NCBI GenBank assembly: GCA_945910005.1
Contig: OX246741.1
Span: 2,466,001-2,530,000, forward strand
Direction of reading: 5' to 3'
Length of the DNA stretch: 64,000 bases
Origin: Isoperla grammatica
Taxonomy: Eukaryota > Arthropoda > Insecta > Plecoptera > Perlodidae
Position 1 is the first letter of the stretch, and each line of letters opens with the position of its first letter. Shown here piece by piece: positions 12,153 through 22,383 of the stretch. The notes under the pieces were generated by a model. That model had not been told where the DNA came from. It worked only from the letters and a program-made list of their open reading frames with translations, and did not search any database. The position numbers and the translations under genes are program-made.

Positions 12153-13075
12153 CTCTGTTTGCTGTAAGACATTGTTTTTCTCCGAGGATGTAGAAAGCAA
12201 TGGACGCTGATGCCAAATAAGAAACACCATTCCCCTGTGAGATGTTATTTTGGTTTTATTTGCGAATCTAAATGTATGCAAACTATAGCAGCTTTTAGTG
12301 AATGGGAAAAAAAATACTCGTTGAATAAAATAACTGTTGATATATATTTCCGAAAGTTGTTTAGGTTTACGAATAAAAGATTGCCGAGAACGAATTTCAA
12401 TATTCATGTGAGTTTTTCTTGGAAACGGTTTAATAGTTACTGCGGGTTTCTCTTCATTAATTCACCTTTTTACCCTTTCACCTTTTATTTACCGTCAATA
12501 CTTTTTATAATGATGGTCCTGTTCATAGAAACAATTATATTGATTTTGTTCACGTTGTGAATTTAAATATTTAGTCATGAAATACATACTTTTTTCAGCT
12601 ATGTTATGTATTCTATGACTATTCCACAAAGTTGTGCTCCCTCCCACGTCACGGGAAGAGCCCGACAAGCAGTGCGTATTATTGCCGCTAGATGGTAGCA
12701 GGGTTCACTCAAGCGCCACCTCTGTGACTGACGGGCTGAGCTGCCTAGACGGTCCGCAATTAATTCCTAATGTACGCAACCATAATGCGCCAAAATCGTT
12801 ACACGAAATGTACAAGGTTGTATGATAATTTCGTGTGGATTTACATCTCGTATGCAGTGATTGTTCATTGTTAAGCGGCGCTTGTCGAGGCGACAGACTC
12901 GTAGGTTTATTATGGCATTAATGATCCATCACGCGCTTTAGTAATAAGTTGAACACATTGTTGTAGGCCTACAATTGTTGGGGTACAACTCCGACCCAGA
13001 GGGTTTCTAGCTAACAGCTGTGATGGTTGACACTGTTAAGTAAACCATCGCCCCCTAAATGGTTGATAATGTCGG
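12153..13075. other. Non-coding stretch
   Basis: No gene recognised. The open frame at 12210-12560 is AT-rich and hydrophobic with no family resemblance. Confidence 0.5.
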
Positions 13076-13079
13076 TATT

Positions 13080-13200
13080 ACAGCAGCCGTGATCGGCCAG
13101 GAAACCATTTTTTTCTGCATCTCCAGTTCGAACCCTACCATAGGCATGTATGTCATACGGTGGCTTAATTCTTCTTGACATATTCGTCATCTAGATTAGC
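13080..13200 (+). repeat. Possible tRNA-derived SINE fragment
   Basis: A good RNA polymerase III B-box-like segment (agttcgaaccctacc, about 13125-13139) follows an A-box-like tgatcggccagg about 35 bp upstream. The following text (atacggtggcttaattcttc) weakly resembles the sequence after a second B-box-like site at about 13943, as expected of two old copies of one SINE. There is no complete cloverleaf. Confidence 0.3.
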
Positions 13201-13911
13201 AGAAATGCCGAAATATGAAACCTAGGATCACAGATAAACATAGCAGTGTGCTCTACTTTTATTCTTTTCGAAGATGCGCGTTAAAGGTTTTATTTTTCTA
13301 CCACAATGTATTTACATTTTCACCATTATGGGTAGTTTCAGTTGCTCGTGAGCAGTTGTTGCGGTTGATTCTATAGAGTATAGACAATGGTCTGCACACA
13401 TATCGACTGCTATTCTAGTGCCTATATTTTGAAAAATAATATCTATTACTATGATATACTAAACAATACTTCTTGAAGAAAGTATAAATTTATGCTTGCA
13501 CATACATAACTCTTCAGCGATCTTGATTGATTGAAAATATAGATTACAAATTAATTTTATTCTGGGCATGCTCGCAGATTACCCAACACTTGCTGGCCAC
13601 CCAAGTGACGGGCTCCAAGATGGCTGACAGAGTTACTGTGGGTACGAATGTCGTATAATCCCTCTCACATATAACTTGTGAGATTGTTCAGTTTGCTCTG
13701 TTTTCCACAGGACACTAGTCCGATGTTGGCGACGACCGACGACCGTTGGTTGTCGGACTAGATACTTCCCACAACTGAATGCTGAACAACGTAGAACTTC
13801 TTTAATGGAGTGTAAACACATGAATTGCATTCTGCATTCGAGCAGTAACACATAACTGTTCACAACGTTACATGAACAGATGGGGAAACTTCTAAATGTG
13901 AACTTATGCAA

Positions 13912-14045
13912 CCGATAGAGATGGATCCGTTCAGGAGATCACCGGTTCGATACCCTCTACTGGCAATCTTTTGACCTGCATTTGTCCGAGGGTTTCCACA
14001 ACCACACGGTGAATTCTAGGGTTGAGTCAAATTCTTCATATGTTC
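13912..14045 (+). repeat. Possible tRNA-derived SINE fragment
   Basis: B-box-like ccggttcgataccct near 13942 is followed by gggtttccacaaccacacgg and ttctagggttgagtcaa. The acceptor stem and A box are not convincing, so it is not called as a tRNA gene. Confidence 0.3.
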
Positions 14046-16355
14046 CGTTTTAAACATTCCATTACATTTATTTAAGTTAGCATACAGGCCCATGCAATTA
14101 CTAAATATTATAACAATATGTGCAACAATGTGATAAATAAAAAAATAAAAAAACAGCAATATAATAGTTCATATAGTAGTAATAAAAAGTTATAACCATT
14201 AATAAACTCAGCAATAAATTGTCATCATAAAGTTTATAGTTTGAAGTGCAAAACTATGCGATTTCCTATTTTCTCTCACAGTCACCTCCACGTTATTCTC
14301 TCGGCAGCTAAGCCAGACATGAAATGGCCGTGGAAGTGCAAACCTAGTTGAGAAACGCAGGCAAGCTGACATTTAATGAGCGCAGCTTCAGACATATTCG
14401 GTCTTCGACCCTTTCCCTTCCTTTCGCTACAGAGTTCGACTTGAGTTGAATTTGAAAAATGACCTCGCGATGTTGTTCAATTCGCTTATAGTCCGGCAGC
14501 GTGAAATAAACATGAGGTCATCAAGCAGTGTTCGATACGTCAAGCCAAGGGTTGTAAAGTAGTTCATTTTTCACTGCTCAATATAGATTGCATCAGCACT
14601 ATTTGCAGCATGCGTTCTACATACGAAGGAACCCCTAGAAATACAGCATTTATATATCTCATATCTAACTAGATCCATTTGTATTATTTTTATGTTTTTT
14701 ATATTACCTAAAATATAAATATTGACACACACTCATATTCATAAAATATACAAACACAAGTTCACAAACAAAAACACACTCTCACGTGTAAACATTTATA
14801 TTTACATAGTTCTTACTCTTTATAGATAGTTATTTCAACATTTGTATTTACAAATAATAAGTTGATGTTTGCGTTGGTGGGATCATGTTTTTGTATTAAG
14901 TAAATATTAAATAAATAAATTAACAAATAAATAGACCAGCACATTATAATGAAGCATATAACACAACATTATGTATTTTCAGTTGAACGTGTGTTAATAC
15001 AAAGAATAACTTATACCCCTGGATTATCCCCTAGTTCCCATAGTTTAGGGCAACACATCTGCAAACACAAATAGTGGTTAATTGCCTGTTAGCTGGCCTG
15101 TGAATACTGTTGGGTAAACATCCAGTTATAATTTTATTGTGACAACAGATCAACACAGACAGATTTAAAGTCGGTAAACTATTAAGTAAACCCGCATTTC
15201 GCGATTAACGTAAAACCGTGATGACTATTGTCAATAAGGATGACGCTTGACAAACATTGGTTGTTGGTATCGCTGGACAGAGGCAAGCCGAGCTAATCTA
15301 ATACATATAATGTAATATTGCAGCGGACCTGCGTTCATCACGCAACTATCACATGGTCGATTAATTAAACTAGATTTATGTCTAACTGAATAAAAGGGTT
15401 TCTCAATTCAATAACTTATTGAGATTTATTTTAAAACTTCCCCCAGGTTTATGAAAATGTGTGCCGTGCTTGGAATGCGCCCTAACAACGCCTACCAACA
15501 GACGTTGACAATATGCAGGATGTAGAGAACGAGATACAACTAGATTTAGGTTGGTATTTGTCACATACGTCACTACGCTATTACATAATCTGTGATGGCA
15601 CTACATATATACATAGCTATGTTATAACGTTAACATTGGTTATAGGTTGAAGGACATCGGCGGTTTTTGTCGAATCCGTTTTTACGTCGTTTGATTTACT
15701 TTTTGCGAACGAACCTGTCTTCGATTTTCTTCAGAGAAAAGTAAAAGATCTTCGATTCTTCCTTTTGATCGAAAGCCAAACCAGCAACGAAGAATGGAAT
15801 CACCAATTGGTCACCAAACGTTCCAAATTTATTTCCGATATATTTCAAAGGAAGGCCGAACAAAAGCCCAACTGTTATATGGACTCGCGATTGCTATTAA
15901 CTGAGGTTTTCAGACGGTCACCGGCTTCTCCACCGCCTTAGAGAGGTTTTCATCTGAAATTACATCAGTGAAAGACGACAAGTTGATTTTCCAGAGAAAT
16001 GCCAAAGGAAGGGAATTCCGTTGATTACTTTGCTGTCATTAGAAGCAACGGGCTCTGGTGGTGACGAGTATTATTCTTGATATGAAGAAGAAATCAAAGA
16101 CTTCGATTAAAATGTATTGACATGTCTGATTGCTGTGGGCGATTACGTCAGATGTCATACTGGACGCGAGGATAATCGAGACGTTGAGTGGTGAAAGGTG
16201 ATAATGATGATGACGTGTGTTACAAACTTTTGACGAGCACAGCCAGTAGTGGTTACAGTGACAAAATCATAAAATCGTGCTTGCATTTATTTAAATTTAC
16301 ATCAACAAGAAACAGTTTTGGTTAGTTCAATTCAAATTGTAAACATAATAGAATG
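14046..16355. other. Long AT-rich non-coding stretch
   Basis: About 2.3 kb of AT-rich DNA, with many TAAA/TTTA runs near 14090-14230 and 14690-14980. No exon, RNA gene or mobile-element coding region is recognisable. Confidence 0.5.
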
Positions 16356-16359
16356 AAGT
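16356..16359. repeat. Target-site duplication, left (AAGT)
   Basis: AAGT directly abuts the left LTR and is repeated at 22062-22065. Four bases is in the usual 4-6 bp range for Ty3/gypsy integrases. Confidence 0.8.
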
Positions 16360-16620
16360 TGTAATAGGGTCCGTAGATGGGAATGGGTTTCTTGCTAAAA
16401 CTACCAATTAAAAACAGCAATTCCCAAATCACACGGATGTATAGCTTTATTGTCACATGGAAAACAAGCTGCCAGCTACCGGTCCATCGACCTCGCCACT
16501 CCGGTAACCACTGGCCGCCCTCGCGCTCCCACCCTTGCAGTGGCCTACCGCCTGCCTCAGGGTTGAGGGGGAGGGGAGGTTCCTTGTACATGTGTGGGGG
16601 TAGTGACGTATCCTATTACA
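16360..16620 (-). repeat. 3' LTR of the Ty3/gypsy element
   Basis: 261 bp, identical by eye to 21801-22061. Starts tgtaataggg and ends tcctattaca on the plus strand. Confidence 0.97.
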
Positions 16621-16631
16621 GCCCCCCACTT
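16621..16631 (-). other. Polypurine tract
   Basis: On the minus strand aagtggggggc lies directly before the 3' LTR, the expected position of the purine-rich primer for plus-strand DNA synthesis. It is short and ends in C. Confidence 0.7.
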
Positions 16632-17071
16632 AAAACACTTGAGACAATTGAGGGTTTTAAGTAACCATAAACAGTAACCCATAAAGTAAGTAAAATTAGT
16701 AAATACAAATACATCAAATCATTGATAGTCATAAACTGTAGCTGTAAGCCAATAAATCACAAATTATAGTTATCCGACAGTCTGACGGACTCAGGATACA
16801 CTAAACACTACACACTAAGTATAGAAAACCATTGCAAATGATCTTGTACGGCATATACCATAAGAACTAAAATTACAAAATACCAACAAAAAACATCACA
16901 CACAAAACCAATAACTGTTGACATCCACCAGGTATCATTTCAAATAAAAATTAAAACGCAGTAATATTGTGAAACAATATTCTGTCACAGACGAGGAAAT
17001 ATCATATGAAACAGATTATGGCAAACATTAGACACTTTAACCCATAATCTTGTAGGACATACATGAAACAA
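16632..17071 (-). other. Untranslated region between pol and the 3' LTR
   Basis: About 440 bp of AT-rich sequence with no frame of useful length; in particular no envelope-like gene. Confidence 0.8.
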
Positions 17072-20000
17072 TTATGAAATGTAAGGTTTCAAATTGATAA
17101 CGTTATGCGTGTTTTTAATTACTTTGCCTGTTAAGTCCTTGAGCTCGTAAGCATTCGGCGCTACCAATCGACTGATTTTAAAAGGTCCCTCGTAGAGGTA
17201 AAAGAACTTCTCTATCTCATTCGCGGGTGCACACGAGACGTTGCTCGACTTCAACAAAACAAGGTCGTCATTGTTGAACGTGAGAGGTGTCGTGTTCACT
17301 AACTGGTGCCGTTGTTGCCGTCTCTCTGCACGAGAGAGGAGTCGATCATTGGCCAGCGCAAGTTTTTGTTGGTGCGACTGTACCTCCCGTGGCGGCCAGC
17401 TGAAGTAGGGGTCGGTGTCCCGTCGGGGCTTGGTGTCAAACTGGAGTTCCAGGGGTGTGAAACCTGTACTGTCATGCAGGACTGAGTTTAGACAGTCTTG
17501 TACAGACTGAAGCTTACCGACCCATGATGTGTGTTTGGTGTGACACAGAGTCCGGAACATACGACCCAACTCTCTCATTACCCGTTCGCTAGGATTCCCT
17601 TGCGGGTAACGGACAGAGCAATAAGATATGTCTATCTTCAAGTTTTTGAGCGTATCTACCCATAAGTGCGATGTGAACTGTGAGGCGTTATCGGACAAGA
17701 CCCGTTGTGGTTTACCCGCCGTCTTGAAGTAATCACTCGTTAGCCTCTCTAGTATCGTCTTCGTGGTAGCTTTGTTCATGGCGTAGAGACGAACGAACTT
17801 CGTAAATACATCGAGGACGACAAAAATGAATTTAGCGCCTCGCTGTCCTCTTGGTAGGGGTCCGAACATGTCGATGGCGATCAGTTCCCCTTTGGTCGTT
17901 GGTAATATTGGCGTTAGGTTGCCGTGATAACGCTTGTTTGGGGTTTTTGTTTTTTGACAGATGTCGCACGGGCGTAGAATGGTGCGGACGCTTCGTTCCA
18001 TTTTTGGCCACACAAACGATTCGTTCAGTGCCGCGAAACATTTGTATGGGCCACAATGTGCGAGGTTATGGTGGTAATGCCAAACTAGGGACTCAATCAT
18101 TGGGGCTGGTACACAGGCTTTCCAATCATTGGCACCCTCGGCGCTATTTCGGTAGAGAATACCATCGTATAGGAGGTGAACTTGGGTGAGGCGTTCTAGA
18201 CGTTCGTCGGGTGTGGCGACGCCGTCCTGCAGTCTGTCGATGATGCGACGGAGGTTGGCGTCCTCAGCCTGCCGTGTTTTGAACGCTGCTAGATCGTCGC
18301 ATAAACCCGCGGCCATAGGTATCCGCAGACTTGCGATGAGAAACTCCCGCTGGTCGACGTCACTGCCACGTGGGAGCGTGTCATGTTGACAGTCAGCTGG
18401 GTACCGAGACAAGGTGTCTGCTACCACGTTTTCAGAGCCTCGGCAATATTCGATTGTTAAATCAAATTCCTGTATCAGTAGAATCCATCGCGTGAGTCTG
18501 CTGCTTGTTAGCCGACACTTCATTATAAACGAAAGGGATTTGTGGTCGGAAAGAACGGTGACTTTGGATCGTAACAAATAGACGCGCCATTTTTGCAACG
18601 CCATAACTATGGCGTAGGCCTCTCGTTCTGTAGTAGTATAACGTCGTTGCGCGTTATTCAGCGACTTGCTGGCGAACGCGAGAACCCTCTTGTCTCCATT
18701 GTCGTCGAGCTGATAGAGCTGAGCGCCAACGGCCACCCCTGAGCTGTCTGCTTGAATGAAGTACCTTAAATTAGGTCGTGGGTGATGAAGCATGACCGTG
18801 TTTAAAAACAACTCTTTAGTTCGCTGAAAAGCTGTTTTCTCCTCAGCCCCCCATTTCCATTGAGATGATGATTTCAAAAGGTTTTGCAGTGGTGCCACTA
18901 TGTCCGAATATTGATTGCAGAAACGACGATAATAGTTACACATTCCGAGAAAGGACTTCAAATGTTTGACGTTTCTTGGTTCGGGGAACTCGCGTATTGC
19001 CTTGGTCTTCTCTGGGTCAGTCTTCACGCCCTCCGAAGTTACAATGTGCCCCAGGAATGGCACCGACTGTTGGCAAAACTGTGATTTTGCGAAATTTGCA
19101 GTCAGCGACGCCTTACGTAGGCACTGGAATAGCAACCTTAAGTGGCGTATATGCTCTTCCCATGTTTCCGATGTCGCAAGAAGGTCGTCAATGTATGGCG
19201 TCGTAAAGGTTAACACTTCCGGCCCCAGGACTCTATCCATGCATCTTGTAAACCCTGCGACGGCTGTGGAGATCCCAAATGGTAACACTTTGAACATGTA
19301 TGTCTTACCATCGTGTAAGAAACCCGTGTATTGCCGGTCTTCCTTGCGCAGTGGCACCTGGTAGTACGATCGCGTTAAGTCTATGGTAGACATGTATTTG
19401 ATCGTCTCGAAACGTTGTAAAATTTCCTCTGGGTCTTTAACAGTTTCGTGGTCTTTCACCATTCTGGAGTTCAGCTTTCGCCCATCTAAACATAGGCGCA
19501 CGCTACCATCTTTCTTTATAACTGTGACGAGAGGGTTCGTGAATGGCGTAGGACCCCTCTCAATAATGCCGTCCGCCAACATTTCGTCTATTTGTTTTTG
19601 AACTGCCGGTCTCAACGCGTGTGGGATAGGGTAGGCTTTTTGCCTGAATGGCGTTGAATCAGTCAGTTGAATAGAGTGTTCATACATGTTCGTTAGGCCT
19701 GGTTTCTTAGAAAATATTTCCTTGTTGTCCTTCAGGATGGTTCGAAGGTCGTTGCATTGTTGCTCAGTTAATGTTTTCATGTTGTCGACCCTTTCGTCAA
19801 TCTCTGCGTCTGTCAGTTGGCCCACAGGTGTATCGAGTGGCGCGCAGGTGTCCGTGGCGTCAGTCTGTGCCTGAGGGTGTTGTGCAGGCAACAGTAATTT
19901 GGGGTCGCCCATAACAACACTGTGACGGTCCGCTACCTCCCTCTCTGTTAGGTATAGTCTGTTGACAGTTAACTGTTGCGGCGGGTTGGTCACTATACGT

Positions 20001-21586
20001 GCGAACGGAATGACAATAGTGTCACCCTGCGTAGGTATCGACACACACGAGGCGTCGAAGTTTATTAACGCTCGATTATCAAATAACCAATCAGTCCCGA
20101 AGATAATGGGCTTCGTAAGTCCCGGCACAACCACGCATACAACATCCCCAACCCACATGCCAATCTTTACTGACACGAGTGTTTGGGTCGAAACTAGCCT
20201 CGAACCCATGCCTATCGCCCCGTTGATCCGAATGGCGGGCATTGGTAGTGAGGGTAGGCTTCCGTTTGCGGCCGTTATTTGGTCGAAAAATGTTTCTGAG
20301 ATGCACGACAACTCACTACCTGAGTCGATTAGTATAGCAGCCTGTACACTCTTTTGGAATGTGCCAATCACTTCCGGTGCCTGACGTATCGCGACGTCGC
20401 TCTCGTCGCTGGAAAGTAGCTCTCCCGCGTCTTCTCTACTGAGGTGGTGAACACCTGCATTTGAATGTTCCTTGTTCCCAGCGTCGTCACCTTCCGCCAC
20501 ATCGTCGGAGTCTGGTACGACGTCTTCCTCTACGTCAATCGTACGTATCTGACGACCGCGTTCTCCAGAACGTCCAAAGTCACTTTGATGAGCGTGCCTG
20601 TCATTAGAATGACGCTGAAGAGTCGAGTCCGCACGCCACTGGGGGTTACTATTGCGGGTTTGCTGGCTGTTGTTCAGTCTGCCGTCTCGAAGTGATGTGT
20701 TGTCGGACGACGATTGGCGCCAGTTGGGAAAGTCGGTAGTGTTTGATTTGTTTACCTTGGTGTCTGACGACAATGGTTTATTCCCGTTGCCCTGGTTAGT
20801 AGTTCGACGTTTGCTGGTTTCATCCAGTCGGCGGAGTAGCTTAAGCGTCTCGTCTACTGTTGTCTTGCCCGCCGCGAGAAGCGTCGCGGTGACCTCGGGC
20901 CGAAAATGATCGACTACGGCGTCGATAACATCTTCATCGGACAGCCTAGGAGTAAGGTGGCGAGCCTTGGACAATACCAGTAGGAAATATTCCGCCATCT
21001 GTTGGTCAAACTGCATTGGGCACTTGCCGTGGTACAGCTCGTATCGAACTGTCCTTTGTTGGGCCGCGCCCCAAAACTCGGCAAGGAAAGCCACTTTAAA
21101 GTCCGTAAAAGTAGTGAAACGGTCTGTAAAGACTTCTCCCCATCGTTTAGCGGGGCCTCGCAATTGTCCTGTCGCCAAAGAAACTTGAAACCGGTGTGGA
21201 ACTCGTACCAGGTCGTAGTACGCTTCCAATTCGTGTATAAACACAACTGGATGCATCCGACCGCCGTATCCGTCGAACAAGGGCAGTTGTGTCTGGGGCC
21301 TGAAATCCGCCCCCCAGCCCGCGGCGTGTTCCGCTGTAGGTACAGCGGGCGACGCGGGAACCGAGTTCCCCGCCTCTGTCGTAGGCGTCCCAGCTTCCAA
21401 GGCACGTACCCTCTCTGCTAGCGAGCTTACCGACGTCTGCATTGTTGCTATCGACGTCGTGAAACCGTCGCACTTCTCGGTCAGGTCGGTGCGAAGTCCC
21501 TGGAGGAGCTGTACGATGTCGTCGTTGGTCGCCATCTTTGTATTGTCCGTGTCGCGCCCGGAACGCGTCACAACCATACAGGTCAC
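17072..21586 (-). CDS. Gag-Pol polyprotein of the Ty3/gypsy element
   Basis: A single uninterrupted frame of 1504 codons, so Gag and Pol are fused without a frameshift. Gag-like region about residues 20-260 (W/F-rich retrotransposon-gag pattern), then a polar, probably disordered stretch (about 260-400) with no CCHC zinc knuckle. Aspartic protease about 410-510: catalytic ILIDSGS with D421, and FGTDW at 496-500. Reverse transcriptase about 640-860: D736 and the YIDD box at 798-801. RNase H about 940-1062: D947, E987, D1014. Integrase: H1173-x3-H1177-x29-C1207-x2-C1210 zinc module, then D1239, D1299, E1334 (34 residues between the last two), and a GPF module near 1467. No chromodomain is apparent. 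The first methionine is at 21586; M18 would be an alternative start. No stops or frameshifts are seen. Confidence 0.96.
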   Translation of the reverse strand: MTCMVVTRSGRDTDNTKMATNDDIVQLLQGLRTDLTEKCDGFTTSIATMQTSVSSLAERVRALEAGTPTTEAGNSVPASPAVPTAEHAAGWGADFRPQTQLPLFDGYGGRMHPVVFIHELEAYYDLVRVPHRFQVSLATGQLRGPAKRWGEVFTDRFTTFTDFKVAFLAEFWGAAQQRTVRYELYHGKCPMQFDQQMAEYFLLVLSKARHLTPRLSDEDVIDAVVDHFRPEVTATLLAAGKTTVDETLKLLRRLDETSKRRTTNQGNGNKPLSSDTKVNKSNTTDFPNWRQSSSDNTSLRDGRLNNSQQTRNSNPQWRADSTLQRHSNDRHAHQSDFGRSGERGRQIRTIDVEEDVVPDSDDVAEGDDAGNKEHSNAGVHHLSREDAGELLSSDESDVAIRQAPEVIGTFQKSVQAAILIDSGSELSCISETFFDQITAANGSLPSLPMPAIRINGAIGMGSRLVSTQTLVSVKIGMWVGDVVCVVVPGLTKPIIFGTDWLFDNRALINFDASCVSIPTQGDTIVIPFARIVTNPPQQLTVNRLYLTEREVADRHSVVMGDPKLLLPAQHPQAQTDATDTCAPLDTPVGQLTDAEIDERVDNMKTLTEQQCNDLRTILKDNKEIFSKKPGLTNMYEHSIQLTDSTPFRQKAYPIPHALRPAVQKQIDEMLADGIIERGPTPFTNPLVTVIKKDGSVRLCLDGRKLNSRMVKDHETVKDPEEILQRFETIKYMSTIDLTRSYYQVPLRKEDRQYTGFLHDGKTYMFKVLPFGISTAVAGFTRCMDRVLGPEVLTFTTPYIDDLLATSETWEEHIRHLRLLFQCLRKASLTANFAKSQFCQQSVPFLGHIVTSEGVKTDPEKTKAIREFPEPRNVKHLKSFLGMCNYYRRFCNQYSDIVAPLQNLLKSSSQWKWGAEEKTAFQRTKELFLNTVMLHHPRPNLRYFIQADSSGVAVGAQLYQLDDNGDKRVLAFASKSLNNAQRRYTTTEREAYAIVMALQKWRVYLLRSKVTVLSDHKSLSFIMKCRLTSSRLTRWILLIQEFDLTIEYCRGSENVVADTLSRYPADCQHDTLPRGSDVDQREFLIASLRIPMAAGLCDDLAAFKTRQAEDANLRRIIDRLQDGVATPDERLERLTQVHLLYDGILYRNSAEGANDWKACVPAPMIESLVWHYHHNLAHCGPYKCFAALNESFVWPKMERSVRTILRPCDICQKTKTPNKRYHGNLTPILPTTKGELIAIDMFGPLPRGQRGAKFIFVVLDVFTKFVRLYAMNKATTKTILERLTSDYFKTAGKPQRVLSDNASQFTSHLWVDTLKNLKIDISYCSVRYPQGNPSERVMRELGRMFRTLCHTKHTSWVGKLQSVQDCLNSVLHDSTGFTPLELQFDTKPRRDTDPYFSWPPREVQSHQQKLALANDRLLSRAERRQQRHQLVNTTPLTFNNDDLVLLKSSNVSCAPANEIEKFFYLYEGPFKISRLVAPNAYELKDLTGKVIKNTHNVINLKPYIS

Positions 21587-21786
21587 ACACGACAGTTATT
21601 ACTTAATATACGCGAGTAATGTTTATCCTCTCCAGTCTATATCCCCAAAGAAAAGTCACACGCAAAAACACACAAAAATACACAATAAACAACACTAGAG
21701 CGCGGTAGCAAAGCACAACGAGTAGCGCGCGGTACAACAGTAACGTATACAACCCAGCAAATACCAAAACCAACACGTCCGAATTT

Positions 21787-21798
21787 CGTTGGGCGCCA
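21787..21798 (-). other. Primer binding site (tRNA-Lys type)
   Basis: Two bases inside the 5' LTR the minus strand reads TGGCGCCCAACG. This matches the 3' end of the animal tRNA-Lys used by several retroelements (…CGTTGGGCGCCA) over 12 bases and then diverges. Confidence 0.75.
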
Positions 21799-21800
21799 GA

Positions 21801-22061
21801 TGTAATAGGGTCCGTAGATGGGAATGGGTTTCTTGCTAAAACTACCAATTAAAAACAGCAATTCCCAAATCACACGGATGTATAGCTTTATTGTCACATG
21901 GAAAACAAGCTGCCAGCTACCGGTCCATCGACCTCGCCACTCCGGTAACCACTGGCCGCCCTCGCGCTCCCACCCTTGCAGTGGCCTACCGCCTGCCTCA
22001 GGGTTGAGGGGGAGGGGAGGTTCCTTGTACATGTGTGGGGGTAGTGACGTATCCTATTACA
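21801..22061 (-). repeat. 5' LTR of the Ty3/gypsy element
   Basis: 261 bp, apparently identical to 16360-16620. It would carry the promoter and polyadenylation signals. Read on the minus strand, the GC-rich half lies upstream and the AT-rich half downstream. Confidence 0.97.
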
Positions 22062-22065
22062 AAGT
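22062..22065. repeat. Target-site duplication, right (AAGT)
   Basis: Matches AAGT at 16356-16359 and abuts the LTR end. Confidence 0.8.
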
Positions 22066-22111
22066 TATTGTTTTTCTTATTTATATACAAAGATAATGAT
22101 CACCATGTGTG

Positions 22112-22383
22112 TGTAATAGTAATAAAATTAAATAAATAAATTCACATTTAGAGTCTACCCACTCAGTAATTAAACTGATTTGCAGTGGGGGACTTTAATT
22201 TAAAGTGACTAAACCAACCCTGTAGGCTTCGAATACCATCGACGAGTGAGCGATAACCAATCAAAGATCGATATTTCAAGTACGAAACATATGAATCAGT
22301 GATTGGACAGTGCGAACACCTGCGGACAAATGTCAGAATCAACAAGGCCGATTCAGAACAACTTTGAATTTATTGAGTGCTTC
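22112..22383 (-). repeat. Dispersed retroposon-like repeat, copy 1
   Basis: About 245 bp plus an AT-rich tail (aattaaataaataaattcac on the plus strand) shared with copies at 26475 (opposite orientation) and 40301 (5'-truncated). Read on the minus strand it runs from gaagcactcaataaattc to gactctaaatgtgaattta followed by the TTTA-type tail. It has no coding capacity and no clear polymerase III boxes. The tail and the truncation of copy 3 suggest spread by reverse transcription (SINE-like, or a LINE 3' end). Confidence 0.8.

Larger units (their letters stand above)
16360..22061 (-). mobile_element. Complete Ty3/gypsy LTR retrotransposon
   Basis: A 5702-bp element read on the minus strand: 5' LTR (21801-22061), primer site, one Gag-Pol frame, polypurine tract, 3' LTR (16360-16620), flanked by AAGT. 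Each LTR is 261 bp, begins TG and ends CA, and shares the terminal inverted repeat TGTAATAGG/CCTATTACA. By eye the LTRs show no difference, which implies recent insertion because the two are identical at integration. Domain order protease, reverse transcriptase, RNase H, integrase places it in Ty3/gypsy rather than Copia. There is no envelope frame between pol and the 3' LTR. All recognisable catalytic residues are present, so it could be mobile. Confidence 0.97.

Noticed and set aside
13912..13975. tRNA gene at the ggttcgat box
   Set aside because: No acceptor stem, anticodon arm or convincing A box; at most a SINE relic.
16632..17071. Envelope gene in the Ty3/gypsy element
   Set aside because: The region is only about 440 bp, AT-rich and without an open frame.
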